Source: Camelimonas lactis (lineage in GTDB: Bacteria; Pseudomonadota; Alphaproteobacteria; Rhizobiales; Beijerinckiaceae). Taken from it: a DNA stretch of 64,000 nt. The DNA lies in assembly GCF_004342915.1 (NCBI RefSeq), contig NZ_SLWL01000001.1, positions 641,872-705,871 of the forward strand, read 5' to 3'. The position numbers and the translations under genes are program-made. Within the stretch, counting starts at the first letter, position 1; every line of letters begins with the position of its first letter. The notes under the pieces are model-generated. The model worked only from the letters and a program-made list of their open reading frames with translations. It ran no database searches and had not been told where the DNA came from. Of this stretch, positions 47,567-56,390 are shown piece by piece.

Positions 47567-48394
47567 TTACGCCTCCTGCCACACCGGCTGGCGCTTTTCG
47601 ACGAAGGCGCCAATGCCTTCCTCGGCGTCGCGGGCCATCATGTTCTCCACCATGACGCGGGCGGCGTAGTCGTAGGCGTCGGCGAGGCCCATTTCGAGCT
47701 GCTCGTAAAACGCCTGCTTGCCGGTGCGCAGGGTGAGGCGCGACTTGGCGGCGATGCGGGCGGCGAAGGCGCAGGCGCCGTCAAGCGCCTCTCCGGCAGG
47801 GGCGACCTGATTGACCAGGCCCATGCGGGCGGCGTCTTCGGCGCCGATCATCTCGCCGGTCAGCAACATCTCCATGGCGTGCTTGCGCGAGACATTGCGC
47901 GACAGGGCCACCATCGGCGTCGAGCAGAACAGGCCGATATTGACCCCTGGCGTGGCGAAGCGGGCGCCGGCGCCGGCCACGGCCAGGTCGCAACTGGCGA
48001 CCAGCTGGCAGCCGGCGGCGGTCGCGACGCCCTCGACGGCGGCGATCACCGGAACGGGCAGGGCGACGATGGTCTGCATCATGGCCGAGCAGCGCGCCAT
48101 CAGGTCGGCGAAGAAACGCCGGCCGCGGTCGGCGTCGTCGCGATGGCCGGTAATTTCCTTGAGGTCGTGGCCGGCGCAGAACGCCGGGCCGTGGGCGGCG
48201 ATGACCACGGCGCGCAGGCTGGCGTCAGTGGCGATGGCGTCCAGCTCTTTCTGGAGGGCGGCGATCATCGCATCGGACAGGGCGTTGCGGCTCGCCGGCC
48301 GGTTCAGGGTGAGCACGGCGAAGCCGTCATGATCCGCGCGCTGGACCATTGGCGCGTCCGCAGTTGCGACAGGGGCTGGGGAGGGGGCGGTCAT
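47567..48394 (-). CDS. enoyl-CoA hydratase/isomerase family protein
   Basis: The 275-residue crotonase-fold protein has FAVLTLNRPASRNALSDAM, the oxyanion-hole segments GPAFCAGHDLKEI and AVEGVATAAGCQLVASCDLAVA, and a C-terminal helix ending AFVEKRQPVW. In the second active-site segment the position usually occupied by the first catalytic glutamate (about residue 144 in mitochondrial hydratase) is not obvious, so it may be an isomerase or other crotonase rather than a true hydratase. ATG 48394 begins before a Pro/Ala lead of about 14 residues. It is divergent from the PaaI thioesterase gene, a common pairing in this order. Confidence 0.85.
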   Translation of the reverse strand: MTAPSPAPVATADAPMVQRADHDGFAVLTLNRPASRNALSDAMIAALQKELDAIATDASLRAVVIAAHGPAFCAGHDLKEITGHRDDADRGRRFFADLMARCSAMMQTIVALPVPVIAAVEGVATAAGCQLVASCDLAVAGAGARFATPGVNIGLFCSTPMVALSRNVSRKHAMEMLLTGEMIGAEDAARMGLVNQVAPAGEALDGACAFAARIAAKSRLTLRTGKQAFYEQLEMGLADAYDYAARVMVENMMARDAEEGIGAFVEKRQPVWQEA

Positions 48395-48581
48395 GTCTGC
48401 TGCTCCACGAACGTATGGCGTCGCGCCGGCGTGGCGCGCGGGCGCCAGAAAAGCTGGCTCCCGGAAAGCGGCAAACGCCGGCGCCGGCGAGGGCGCGCTC
48501 CCGCTGAACCCGGCGCGATTGCGGGGCGGGAGCGAATAGGCGACAAGGTATGGCGCCTGACAACATAAGGAACAAGGGTAA

Positions 48582-49025
48582 ATGGGAGCACCGATCACGC
48601 CTGCGGCGGTCATGACCCGCGAGCAACTGGAAGCGACGCTGCGCCGGGAATTCCCGGAAATGTGGGACGGGACGAATTCCCGCAGGATCGAGGATGTGGG
48701 CTATCTCACCGCCACGGTGCGCAGCATTTACGATCCCTCCCAGCTGCGCCCCGGCGGCACCATATCGGGACCGACCATGATGGGCCTGGCGGACCTGGCG
48801 TTATATGCGGCGATCATGGGCTCGGTTGGCCCGGTGACGCTGGCGGTGACCACCAACCTGTCGTTCAACTTCCTGCGCAAGCCGGCGCAGAAGGACCTGA
48901 TCGCCGAGTGCCGGCTGCTGAAGCTGGGCAAGCGGCTGGCGGTGGGCGACGTGTTCATTCGTTCTGACGGCGAAGACGATGTGGTCTGCCACGCCACCGG
49001 CACCTATTCGATTCCGCCGCGGTAA
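48582..49025 (+). CDS. PaaI-family thioesterase (hotdog fold)
   Basis: The 147-residue protein has the PaaI/YbgC-like pattern: LRPGGTISGPTMMGLADLALYAAI (active-site Asp region on the hotdog helix), TLAVTTNLSFNFLRKPAQKD and LLKLGKRLAVGDVFIRSDG. It likely hydrolyses an acyl- or aryl-CoA thioester in the cytoplasm; the substrate is unknown. The ATG at 48582 has an aagg-rich sequence upstream. The divergent crotonase on its left suggests linked acyl-CoA metabolism. Confidence 0.88.
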   Translation: MGAPITPAAVMTREQLEATLRREFPEMWDGTNSRRIEDVGYLTATVRSIYDPSQLRPGGTISGPTMMGLADLALYAAIMGSVGPVTLAVTTNLSFNFLRKPAQKDLIAECRLLKLGKRLAVGDVFIRSDGEDDVVCHATGTYSIPPR

Positions 49026-49468
49026 GGCGCCGCTGGTGGGGGCGGCTTCGCGCAGGGTTGCGCATATCCGCGCCGGCAACCCCACCATATCAAAGGCAAG
49101 GAGCAGGATTCCGGCGGGTTATGATGGAATTCTGCCCCATTGGCCATTTCGGGGCGTCCGGACCGCTCGCGCCCGCGTTTTCGCCGCGACAGGACGCCAG
49201 GAAGACAGGACGCCAGGACGGCCATGGCGACGGGCAGTTCAGAAACAAAATTGCGGTATTATAATACCTTATGAAATAACATGTTGAATTATAATGATAT
49301 TTTTAAATTCATGCATTTTTGCGTCGCTTGACGCCTTGCGGCGCGCAGGTTAAACGCCAGCCAACCCGCGCGGATGGCCGGAGTTGATGGCGCTCCATCA
49401 GCTTCACGCCAGTTCCGCGCGTCAATCGTCAGGGGCCGCGAGGTCCCGCGAAAGTTGAGACAAGATCC
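49026..49468. promoter_or_regulatory. rplM upstream region with perfect palindrome and possible promoter
   Basis: This 443-base spacer has an A+T-rich section (about 49240-49320) in which ggtattataatacc (49255-49268) is a perfect 14-bp palindrome containing a TATAAT hexamer. Nearer to rplM, ttgacg at 49328-49333 with a 17-base gap to taaacg is a candidate -35/-10 pair. No gene is seen. Confidence 0.45.
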
Positions 49469-49933
49469 ATGAAAACCTACTCGGCAAAGCCGGCCGACGT
49501 TGAAAAGAAGTGGGTGCTCATCGACGCCGAAGGTCTGGTCGTCGGTCGCCTCGCTTCGATCATCGCCATGCGCCTGCGCGGCAAGCACAAGCCCACCTAC
49601 ACCCCCCACGTTGACTGCGGCGACAATGTCATCGTCATCAACGCCGACAAGGTGGTGCTGACCGGCCGCAAGTACGAGAACAAGGTGTACTACCACCACA
49701 CCGGCCATCCAGGCGGCATCAAGGAACGCACCGCGAAGTTCATTCTCGAAGGCCGCTTCCCCGAGCGCGTCGTCGAGAAGGCCGTCGAGCGCATGCTGCC
49801 GCGCGGCCCGCTGTTCCGCCAGATCCTCGGCAACCTCCGCGTCTATGGCGGCGCCGAGCACCCGCACGCCGCCCAGCAGCCTGAAGCTCTGGACGTCGCC
49901 GCCCTCAATTCCAAGAACTCGAGGAGCGCCTGA
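49469..49933 (+). CDS. rplM: 50S ribosomal protein L13
   Basis: The 154-residue protein is a full-length L13: [73 protein letters not shown] and the C-terminal [25 protein letters not shown] segment. It binds 23S rRNA domain II early in large-subunit assembly. rpsI follows two bases after its stop, the universal rplM-rpsI operon. The ribosome-binding sequence is weak, as is common for this gene. Confidence 0.98.
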   Translation: MKTYSAKPADVEKKWVLIDAEGLVVGRLASIIAMRLRGKHKPTYTPHVDCGDNVIVINADKVVLTGRKYENKVYYHHTGHPGGIKERTAKFILEGRFPERVVEKAVERMLPRGPLFRQILGNLRVYGGAEHPHAAQQPEALDVAALNSKNSRSA

Positions 49934-49935
49934 TC

Positions 49936-50415
49936 ATGGCTGAAACCCTCCAGAGCCTCGCAGATCTTGGCCAGGCCAACGCCGCCGTCGCCAATGAAGC
50001 TCCCGTGCATGTCCGCAAGGTCGACGCCCTGAATCGCGCTTACGCCACCGGCAAGCGCAAGGACGCCGTGGCCCGCGTGTACATCAAGCCGGGTTCCGGC
50101 AAGATCGTCATCAACGAGCGCCCGGTTGAAGTTTACTTCGCCCGTCCGGTGCTGCGCATGATCCTGAACCAGCCGCTCGAGCTGACCAATCGCGTCGACC
50201 AGTTCGACGTCACGGTCACCGTCGCTGGCGGCGGTCTGTCCGGCCAGGCTGGCGCCGTGCGCCACGGCCTGTCCAAGGCCCTGACCTATTTCGAGCCGGA
50301 GCTGCGCGCCATCCTGAAGAAGGAAGGCTTCCTGACCCGCGACAGCCGCGTCGTCGAGCGCAAGAAGTACGGCCGCGCCAAGGCGCGTCGCAGCTTCCAG
50401 TTCTCGAAGCGCTGA
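49936..50415 (+). CDS. rpsI: 30S ribosomal protein S9
   Basis: The 159-residue S9 has an alphaproteobacterial N-terminal extension of about 30 residues, then [59 protein letters not shown] and the basic C-terminal tail ending RRSFQFSKR that reaches toward the P-site tRNA. Start and operon order (two bases after rplM) are as expected. A strong terminator follows. Confidence 0.98.
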   Translation: MAETLQSLADLGQANAAVANEAPVHVRKVDALNRAYATGKRKDAVARVYIKPGSGKIVINERPVEVYFARPVLRMILNQPLELTNRVDQFDVTVTVAGGGLSGQAGAVRHGLSKALTYFEPELRAILKKEGFLTRDSRVVERKKYGRAKARRSFQFSKR

Positions 50416-50460
50416 TCGGGCGGCCGCAGCCCGACAGGGCGTGGTTACGCGATTTCAGGA

Positions 50461-50486
50461 AGGGCGGCCCACAGGCCGCCCTTTTT
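50461..50486 (+). terminator. rho-independent terminator after rpsI
   Basis: agggcggcc / ggccgccct (50461-50469 and 50474-50482), a 4-base loop and ttttt form a strong intrinsic terminator ending the rplM-rpsI operon. Confidence 0.93.
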
Positions 50487-50604
50487 GCATATGTGGCCCG
50501 GATCAGGGTGCATCATCCGGTTGCATTCTGACCGTATTGGTTTTTACACGTGGTTGGAGTACCGCGTGGCGGCGACAGCGTTGTCGCACGACAGGAGTGA
50601 TCCC

Positions 50605-51579
50605 ATGAGCACCAAGGCCAGCAGCACCCCCGCCACAACAGGCGCCGGCGCGCGCCGCGCGGTGGTGTTCATCGACGGCGAGGCGGGCACCACCGGCCTT
50701 GGCATCCGCGAGCGGCTGGCCGGCCTGCCGCAGATCGCGCTGCGCAGCATTCCGCATGAACAGCGCAAGGACGTGGAGGCCAAACGGAAGCTGCTGTCGG
50801 AAGTCGACGTGGTGATCCTCTGCCTGCCCGACGACGCGGCGAAGGAGACCGTGGCGCTGGTTGAAGGTCTGGGCGACAGGGGCCCGAAGGTGCTGGACGC
50901 CTCGACGGCGCACCGGGTCGCTCCCGGCTGGGTTTATGGTTTTGCCGAGCTGGCCCCCGGGCAGGCTGACGCCATCGCCAAAGCCCGTTTCGTCGCCAAT
51001 CCCGGCTGTTATCCGACGGGCGGCGTCGCCCTGCTGCGGCCGCTGGTTGAGGCGGGGCATATCGGCCCGGACACGGCGATCTCGGTCAACGCGGTCAGCG
51101 GCTATTCCGGCGGCGGCAAGGCGATGATCGAAGCCTATGAGAACGGGACAGCGCCGAACTTCGAGCTGTACGGCCTGTCGCTGGCGCACAAGCACCTGCC
51201 GGAGTTGCAGCAATACGGCAGGCTCGGCCGGCGGCCGGTGTTCGTGCCGTCGGTTGGCAATTTCCGTCAGGGCATGCTGGTGTCGGTTCCGCTGCATCTG
51301 GACGACCTGCCGGGAAAGCCCACGGCGGCAGACCTGCACAGGGCGCTGGCCGACTGGTATCCGGCGGGCGGCGAGGTCGAGGTGATGGCGCTGGATGATC
51401 CGGCGATCCGCGCCGGGCGGGTGGAGCCGGAGGCGCTCAACGACACCAACAGGCTGCAACTGTTCGTGTTCGCCCATGAGGCGGCGCGGCAGGCGGTGCT
51501 GGTGGCGCGCCTCGACAACCTGGGCAAGGGCGCCTCGGGCGCCGCCGTGCAGAACCTTCTGTTGATGACTGGCTGTTAA
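50605..51579 (+). CDS. argC: N-acetyl-gamma-glutamyl-phosphate reductase (type 2)
   Basis: The 324-residue enzyme reduces N-acetylglutamyl 5-phosphate with NADPH in arginine synthesis. It shows VVFIDGEAGTTGLGIRERL (NADP-binding), VVILCLPDDAAKE, the active-site Cys135 in NPGCYPTG, SGYSGGGKAMI and SVGNFRQGMLVSVPLHL. The length and the DGEAGTTGL motif identify the shorter type 2 ArgC found in alphaproteobacteria. ATG 50605 has caggagtga upstream; the open frame extends to 50485 but crosses no family sequence. The hairpin cgggcgcc / ggcgcccg at 51588-51605 follows and may end the transcript. Placement after rplM-rpsI is the usual Hyphomicrobiales order. Confidence 0.95.
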   Translation: MSTKASSTPATTGAGARRAVVFIDGEAGTTGLGIRERLAGLPQIALRSIPHEQRKDVEAKRKLLSEVDVVILCLPDDAAKETVALVEGLGDRGPKVLDASTAHRVAPGWVYGFAELAPGQADAIAKARFVANPGCYPTGGVALLRPLVEAGHIGPDTAISVNAVSGYSGGGKAMIEAYENGTAPNFELYGLSLAHKHLPELQQYGRLGRRPVFVPSVGNFRQGMLVSVPLHLDDLPGKPTAADLHRALADWYPAGGEVEVMALDDPAIRAGRVEPEALNDTNRLQLFVFAHEAARQAVLVARLDNLGKGASGAAVQNLLLMTGC

Positions 51580-51644
51580 GGACAGTTCGGGCGCCCTGGC
51601 GCCCGCGTGTTCCCGTGGCAGCAATCAGGGCGTATCGTGCAACC

Positions 51645-52046
51645 ATGCGCATCATGAATCACCGCCAGATCCGTCGCCAGGCGCGTCCTGTGGGCCATGC
51701 CGCCGTCGCCTGCGCGGCGCTTGTCGCCGGCGCCGTGGCGCTGGGCGGCTGTTCGGCCGGGAAGTCGGCGGCCAAGATGGTGGGTTTCGCCACCGATACG
51801 CCGCCGCCGGCCGATTTCGTTGGCGCGGCGCGCCGGCCTGACGCCGCTTACATGAAGATTCCCCGTGATCTTCCGGCGCGGCCCAGCGAGCCGCGCAAAC
51901 CCGATGACGTGAAGGCGCTGGAGAAGAGCTTGGAGGCGACGCGCTCCAGCAACGCCGCGGCGGGCGCCGAGGCGCAGGCGGCGGGCAAGACCCCCGCGCC
52001 GACCCCGGCCAAGGCGCCGCCGCCGGAGCCGGCAACCGCCGAGTGA
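51645..52046 (+). CDS. predicted lipoprotein of unknown function
   Basis: The 133-residue product has a long basic N-region and a lipobox GAVALGGC at about residues 29-36, so it is probably acylated and anchored in the outer or inner membrane. The mature part contains TDTPPPADFVGAARRPDAAYM, a helical KPDDVKALEKSLEATRSSN and a Pro/Ala-rich tail. I do not recognise a family. The start is uncertain: ATG 51645 or 51654 are both possible, and neither has a strong ribosome-binding site; a GTG at 51615 is another option. It lies between argC and alaC without obvious operon links. Confidence 0.7.
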   Translation: MRIMNHRQIRRQARPVGHAAVACAALVAGAVALGGCSAGKSAAKMVGFATDTPPPADFVGAARRPDAAYMKIPRDLPARPSEPRKPDDVKALEKSLEATRSSNAAAGAEAQAAGKTPAPTPAKAPPPEPATAE

Positions 52047-52345
52047 GGCCGCGAAACCGGCTCTCCACGGGCTGGCGCCTCTGGGGTTCCGCCGTTCGCC
52101 AGCCAGGGAGTGCGCTGGCTTTCCGTGAGCGGCGCGTCCCGACGTCGCGCCGGGTGTTTTCGCCAGAACGGCCGGTTTCGTATACAGTCTTCAAAATGCC
52201 CTTGTGGCGGAAATAATTGCCCGCGTCGCAAAACTGCTGGCGCCGCGCTGGCGATTTGCTACACACGACAGCTTCCGCGCCTGTAGCCCTCAGACAGAAC
52301 CGTTGTCCGGCGCGTGAAAAGGACCGATATAGGGACCTGGGACCA

Positions 52346-53566
52346 ATGACCGATTTTCATCGCATCAAGCGCTTGCCCCCTTACGTTTTCGAACAGGTCA
52401 ACCGGTCCAAGGCAGCAGCACGCGCGCAGGGCGCGGACATCATCGACCTCGGCATGGGTAACCCGGACCTGCCGACGCCGAAGCATGTGATCGACAAGCT
52501 GGTCGAAACCATCGGCAAACCCCGCACCGACCGTTATTCCGCCTCCAAGGGCATTCCGGGTCTGCGCCGGGCCCAGGCGGCCTATTACAAGCGCCGCTTT
52601 GGCGTCACCCTGAACCCGGAAACCCAGGTGGTCGCCACGCTGGGTTCGAAGGAGGGCTTCGCCAACATGGCCCAGGCCATCACCGCCCCTGGCGACGTGG
52701 TGCTGGTGCCAAATCCGAGCTATCCGATCCATGCCTTCGGCTTTCTGATGGCCGGCGGCGTCATCCGCTCGGTTCCGGCCGAGCCGACGCCGGCGTTCTT
52801 TCCGGCGCTGGAGCGCGCGGTGCAGCACTCCATTCCGAAGCCGATCGCCGTGGTGGTGTGCTATCCCTCGAACCCGACCGCCTATGTGGCGTCGCTGGAT
52901 TTCTACAAGGATCTGATCGCCTTCGCCAAAAAGCATGAACTGATCGTGCTGTCGGATCTGGCCTATTCAGAAGTCTATTTCGACGATAACAATCCGCCGC
53001 CGTCCGTGCTGGAGGTGGACGGGGCCATGGACGTGACGGTGGAGTTCACCTCCATGTCCAAGACCTTCTCCATGGCCGGCTGGCGCATGGGCTTCGCCGT
53101 CGGCAACGAGCGGCTGATCACGGCGCTGACGCGGGTGAAATCCTACCTGGACTATGGCGCCTACACGCCGATCCAGGTGGCGGCGACCACGGCGCTGAAC
53201 GGTCCCGACGACTGCATCCGTGAGATGCGCGACATCTACCGCAAGCGTCGCGACGCGCTGGTGGAATCGTTCGGTCGGGCGGGCTGGCAGATCCCGGTTC
53301 CAACCGCGTCGATGTTCGCCTGGGTGCCGATCCCGGAGAAGTTCCAGCACCTCGGCTCGCTGGAGTTCTCCAAGCTGCTGGTGGAGCACGCGTCTGTCGC
53401 CGTGGCGCCGGGCATCGGGTTTGGCGAGTATGGCGATGATCACGTGCGCATCGCCATTGTCGAGAATGAGCAGCGCATCCGCCAGGCGGCGCGTAATGTC
53501 CGCAAGTTCTTCGATGCGGCGGAAAATAACCTGCATAACGTCGTGCCGCTGAACAAGGCCGGCTGA
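52346..53566 (+). CDS. alaC: alanine transaminase, class I/II aminotransferase (AlaC type)
   Basis: The 406-residue PLP enzyme shows RLPPYVFEQVNRSKAAARAQG, DIIDLGMGNPDLPTPKHV, the phosphate-binding YPSNPTAYV segment, DLAYSEVYFD and the Schiff-base lysine Lys239 in TSMSKTFSMAGWRMG. The close AlaC pattern and the following hom-glpX-recJ order match the Hyphomicrobiales alanine aminotransferase; databases sometimes call it LL-diaminopimelate aminotransferase. It exchanges the amino group between glutamate and pyruvate. ATG 52346 matches the family start; the frame extends upstream without family sequence. Confidence 0.9.
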   Translation: MTDFHRIKRLPPYVFEQVNRSKAAARAQGADIIDLGMGNPDLPTPKHVIDKLVETIGKPRTDRYSASKGIPGLRRAQAAYYKRRFGVTLNPETQVVATLGSKEGFANMAQAITAPGDVVLVPNPSYPIHAFGFLMAGGVIRSVPAEPTPAFFPALERAVQHSIPKPIAVVVCYPSNPTAYVASLDFYKDLIAFAKKHELIVLSDLAYSEVYFDDNNPPPSVLEVDGAMDVTVEFTSMSKTFSMAGWRMGFAVGNERLITALTRVKSYLDYGAYTPIQVAATTALNGPDDCIREMRDIYRKRRDALVESFGRAGWQIPVPTASMFAWVPIPEKFQHLGSLEFSKLLVEHASVAVAPGIGFGEYGDDHVRIAIVENEQRIRQAARNVRKFFDAAENNLHNVVPLNKAG

Positions 53567-53611
53567 CGCGCCGGGGAGGGGCTGAGACTGGCCAGTCCAC
53601 AGTCCAGATTG

Positions 53612-53645
53612 TCGCGGCCCGACCGGATCTCCGGTCGGGCCGCGA
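53612..53645. other. perfect 15-bp-stem hairpin after alaC
   Basis: tcgcggcccgaccgg at 53612-53626 and its exact complement at 53631-53645 enclose a 4-base loop, 46 bases after the alaC stop. The stem is very stable but not followed by a T-run (tggctttgg), so it could be a Rho-assisted end, an mRNA stabiliser or a dispersed repeat. Confidence 0.75.
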
Positions 53646-54343
53646 TGGCTTTGGGGGCAGGGCTATCCAACTTTGGGAGGAGGGCGCCGCCGGAAGGATC
53701 GCCTGCCCGGGGGCGCGGCGATGGCTGGCGCGCCAGATGGTCCGGGCGATGGTCAGCGGCTGGGCTCTTCAGGTTGGACATGCTGCAATATATTGATTTT
53801 AAAGTATTTTCACGGATTTTTGTCCTGCTGTGAGGCGCCGGCGGGCGGCGGCGTCCGTGGCCTGCGCATCCGTCCTGGGGGGTGGGGCGCCGTTCGGCGG
53901 GGCTGGCCCGGCCAGGTTGTTCAAAAATTATTACAGAATATTTCTTTCCCGATGGCAAAATTAACACGTCATTAGTCAAAGGTTATATTGCATTCGCATA
54001 TCTTCTTGTTGCCTGATCGCTGTCACGGAAAGGCCCTGATCCAGCTTAGAACTGAAAGGGTTCCGGCGGCGAGCCGTTGCAGGTCCTCCGTTTCAGGGGA
54101 ACCGGGCGGGCGTTGCGATCCTCGCGGGCACGCGGAGATCCGGGACGGTGGAAGACGACGGCGACGCGGATAGCGGTGATAACCGGGGCGAAGCCAGCGA
54201 CGGATTCCATTTTGATTAACTCCCGCCCGGCAACACTGCTGGCGGAGTTGGCGGGGCGTGCGGATGCGCACTTATTCCGCTACGGCATTCGTGGTTTTTG
54301 AGCCCCGGCGGACAACGCCGTGGACGTATAGAGGACAGGTACA
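53646..54343. other. 700-bp spacer with two A+T-rich islands, no gene seen
   Basis: Two A+T-rich stretches (about 53780-53825 and 53920-54000) interrupt otherwise G+C-rich sequence. They probably carry promoters for the small protein gene at 54344 or for an unrecognised RNA. Frames across the region look random. Confidence 0.45.
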
Positions 54344-54661
54344 ATGCAGGCTCAGGTTCGTACGATCGTCGCCCTCACCGGCGAGCGGCTCGTGGTGATG
54401 CCAGAGGCGCAGTACACGGCGCTGGTCAATGCGTCGGGCCAGCAGCAGGCCGGCTCCGCCCAGGCTGCTTCCCCGGCCCAGATGATGGCGGCCATGCCGA
54501 CGGCCAGCACGCCCCGTCCGGCGGCGAAGCGCGCCGCGCCGAAGGCGGCCCGACCGTTCGCGCCGGCGGCGACGCCCGCCGCTTCTGAGCCTGCCGCTCA
54601 CCAGCCTGCGGAAACGTCGGCGAAGCAGTGCTCGCTGGAAGACGTGCTGCTGTTCGGCTGA
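54344..54661 (+). CDS. small protein of unknown function (105 residues)
   Basis: The first 30 residues (VRTIVALTGERLVVMPEAQYTALV) look like a short beta-strand, turn and helix unit; the rest is Ala/Pro/Thr-rich and probably disordered, ending CSLEDVLLFG. The N-terminal pattern 'G-E-x-h-V-h-P-x-x-x-Y-x-x-L' resembles the start of Phd/YefM-type antitoxins, but no DNA-binding or toxin neighbour is seen, so that reading is weak. The ATG at 54344 has gaggacagg upstream, supporting expression. It lies between alaC and hom on the same strand, alone. Confidence 0.6.
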   Translation: MQAQVRTIVALTGERLVVMPEAQYTALVNASGQQQAGSAQAASPAQMMAAMPTASTPRPAAKRAAPKAARPFAPAATPAASEPAAHQPAETSAKQCSLEDVLLFG

Positions 54662-54974
54662 CATCGGCCGGAACAGCGTCCCCAATCAGAGGGGTATGCT
54701 CACCACGGCGCGCCTGGATCAGGGCGCGCCATTTTCGTATGATGGCGCGCGCCCCGGGGTGACCGGGCTGCGCGCCGCCGGAGGCTTCAGGCCCATCATG
54801 CGGGTGGCTTTCCGACCGGAACCGCTTCGCCATCCGCGAGCCGGCGCGGCGCCATGGCGCCGCGTTACACCTCCTGCCGCTGATGCTCCGGGCAGCCTCC
54901 TGCCGGCCTGGTTTCTTTTGCCCGTCTTCCGTGCAACGGCGTCTGCGGGACGTTCTGTCGATTGACAGGATGCG
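54662..54974 (+). terminator. spacer with likely terminator for the small protein gene
   Basis: ggcgcgcc at 54707-54714 and 54723-54730 pair around an 8-base loop and are followed by attttcg, a short T-run, 46 bases after the stop. The remaining bases up to the hom start hold its promoter region; nothing else is visible. Confidence 0.55.
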
Positions 54975-56324
54975 ATGGGCCATGCGATCCGCACCATTAT
55001 GAAGACTCCTCTCCGGATTGGCGTCGCGGGCCTCGGCACCGTGGGCGCGTCGTTGCTTCGACTGCTGGCGCAGCGCCGGGCGGCGCTGGGCCTCGTTGCG
55101 GGCCGTCCCATTGATGTGGTGGCGGTTTCGGCGCGCGACCGCACGCGTGATCGCGGCGTCGACCTGTCCGGGTACACGTGGTTTGACGATCCGGTCGCCC
55201 TGGCCCGGGAGGCGGAGGTCGACTGCGTGGTCGAACTCATTGGCGGCTCTGATGGGCCCGCGAAAGCCACGGTGGAAGCCGCCCTGGCGCGCGGCGTGCA
55301 TGTGGTCACCGCCAACAAGGCGTTGTTGGCCGCGCACGGCATGGACTTGGCCGTGGAGGCCGAGCGACGCGGCGCGGCGCTGGCCTTCGAGGCGGCGGTG
55401 GCGGGCGGCATCCCGGTGATCAAGACCGTGCGCGAGTCGCTGGTCGGCAACGAGATCACCCAGATCGCCGGCATCCTGAACGGCACCTGTAATTACATCC
55501 TCAGCCGGATGGAGCAGGACAACCTGTCGTTCGAGAAGTGCCTCGCCGAGGCGCAGAAGCTCGGTTACGCCGAAGCCGATCCCACCTTCGACGTGGATGG
55601 GCACGACACCGCCCACAAGCTGGCGATCCTCGCCAGCCTCGCCTTTGGCGGCCGCATCGACGCCGACGCCGTGCGGGTGGAGGGCATCCGCTCCATCAAG
55701 CAGATCGACATCCGCATGGCCAACCGCCTCGGCTATCGCATCAAGTTGCTGGGCGTGGCCGTGCGCACCGCCGATGGCGTCGAGCAGCGCGTCTGCCCGA
55801 CCATGGTCGAGAAAACCCAGCCGCTGGCGCGGGTGATGGGCGTCACCAACGCGGTCAATATCGACGCCAATGCGGTCGGTGAGCTGACCCTGGTGGGCCC
55901 TGGCGCCGGCGGCGACGCCACCGCCTCCTCGGTGATCGCCGATATCGTCGACATCGCCCAGGCGGGCAGTCGCGGCCCGGTGTTCGCCGCGCCGGCTGGC
56001 GATCTGCAGCACATGGAGCGGGCGCCGGTGAAGGATCATCCCGGCGGCTACTATGTGCGCGTCAACCTGCTGGACAAGCCGGGCGCCGCCGCTTCGGTGG
56101 TGTCGCGCATGGCCGAGGCCGGCATTTCGCTGGAGTCCATCGTGCAGCGCCGCTCGCCAAAGGCGGCCGAACGCGATCCCACCGGACGGTCGGGCGCCAA
56201 GGTTCCCGTCATCCTCATCACCTATGATACGACGGAGGACGCCGTGCGCGGCGCGCTCCAGAAGGCGGTCGCCGATGGTTTCGTCGGCTCGTCGCCCCAG
56301 GTTATCCGCATCGAGCGCAACTGA
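54975..56324 (+). CDS. hom: homoserine dehydrogenase
   Basis: The 449-residue enzyme reduces aspartate semialdehyde to homoserine, the branch point to threonine and methionine. N-terminal NAD(P)-binding motif IGVAGLGTVGASLL, then VVTANKALLAAHG, the substrate region AGGIPVIKTVRESL, ILNGTCNYILSRM, EADPTFDVDGHDTAHKL and a C-terminal ACT domain from about residue 365 (YYVRVNLLDKPGAAASVVS) for feedback by threonine. ATG 54975 has caggatg upstream; ATG 54999 is an alternative that loses eight residues. The metY gene in this window uses the product downstream in methionine synthesis. Confidence 0.96.
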   Translation: MGHAIRTIMKTPLRIGVAGLGTVGASLLRLLAQRRAALGLVAGRPIDVVAVSARDRTRDRGVDLSGYTWFDDPVALAREAEVDCVVELIGGSDGPAKATVEAALARGVHVVTANKALLAAHGMDLAVEAERRGAALAFEAAVAGGIPVIKTVRESLVGNEITQIAGILNGTCNYILSRMEQDNLSFEKCLAEAQKLGYAEADPTFDVDGHDTAHKLAILASLAFGGRIDADAVRVEGIRSIKQIDIRMANRLGYRIKLLGVAVRTADGVEQRVCPTMVEKTQPLARVMGVTNAVNIDANAVGELTLVGPGAGGDATASSVIADIVDIAQAGSRGPVFAAPAGDLQHMERAPVKDHPGGYYVRVNLLDKPGAAASVVSRMAEAGISLESIVQRRSPKAAERDPTGRSGAKVPVILITYDTTEDAVRGALQKAVADGFVGSSPQVIRIERN

Positions 56325-56390
56325 CGGCGGCCCAGCGCGCCTTCCCGCAAAGGCGCCGGCCGCACGAGACGAGACAGGGAAGATCACGAC

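Noticed and set aside
54344..54661. Type II toxin-antitoxin system
   Set aside because: Only a weak antitoxin-like N-terminal pattern; no toxin gene on either side.
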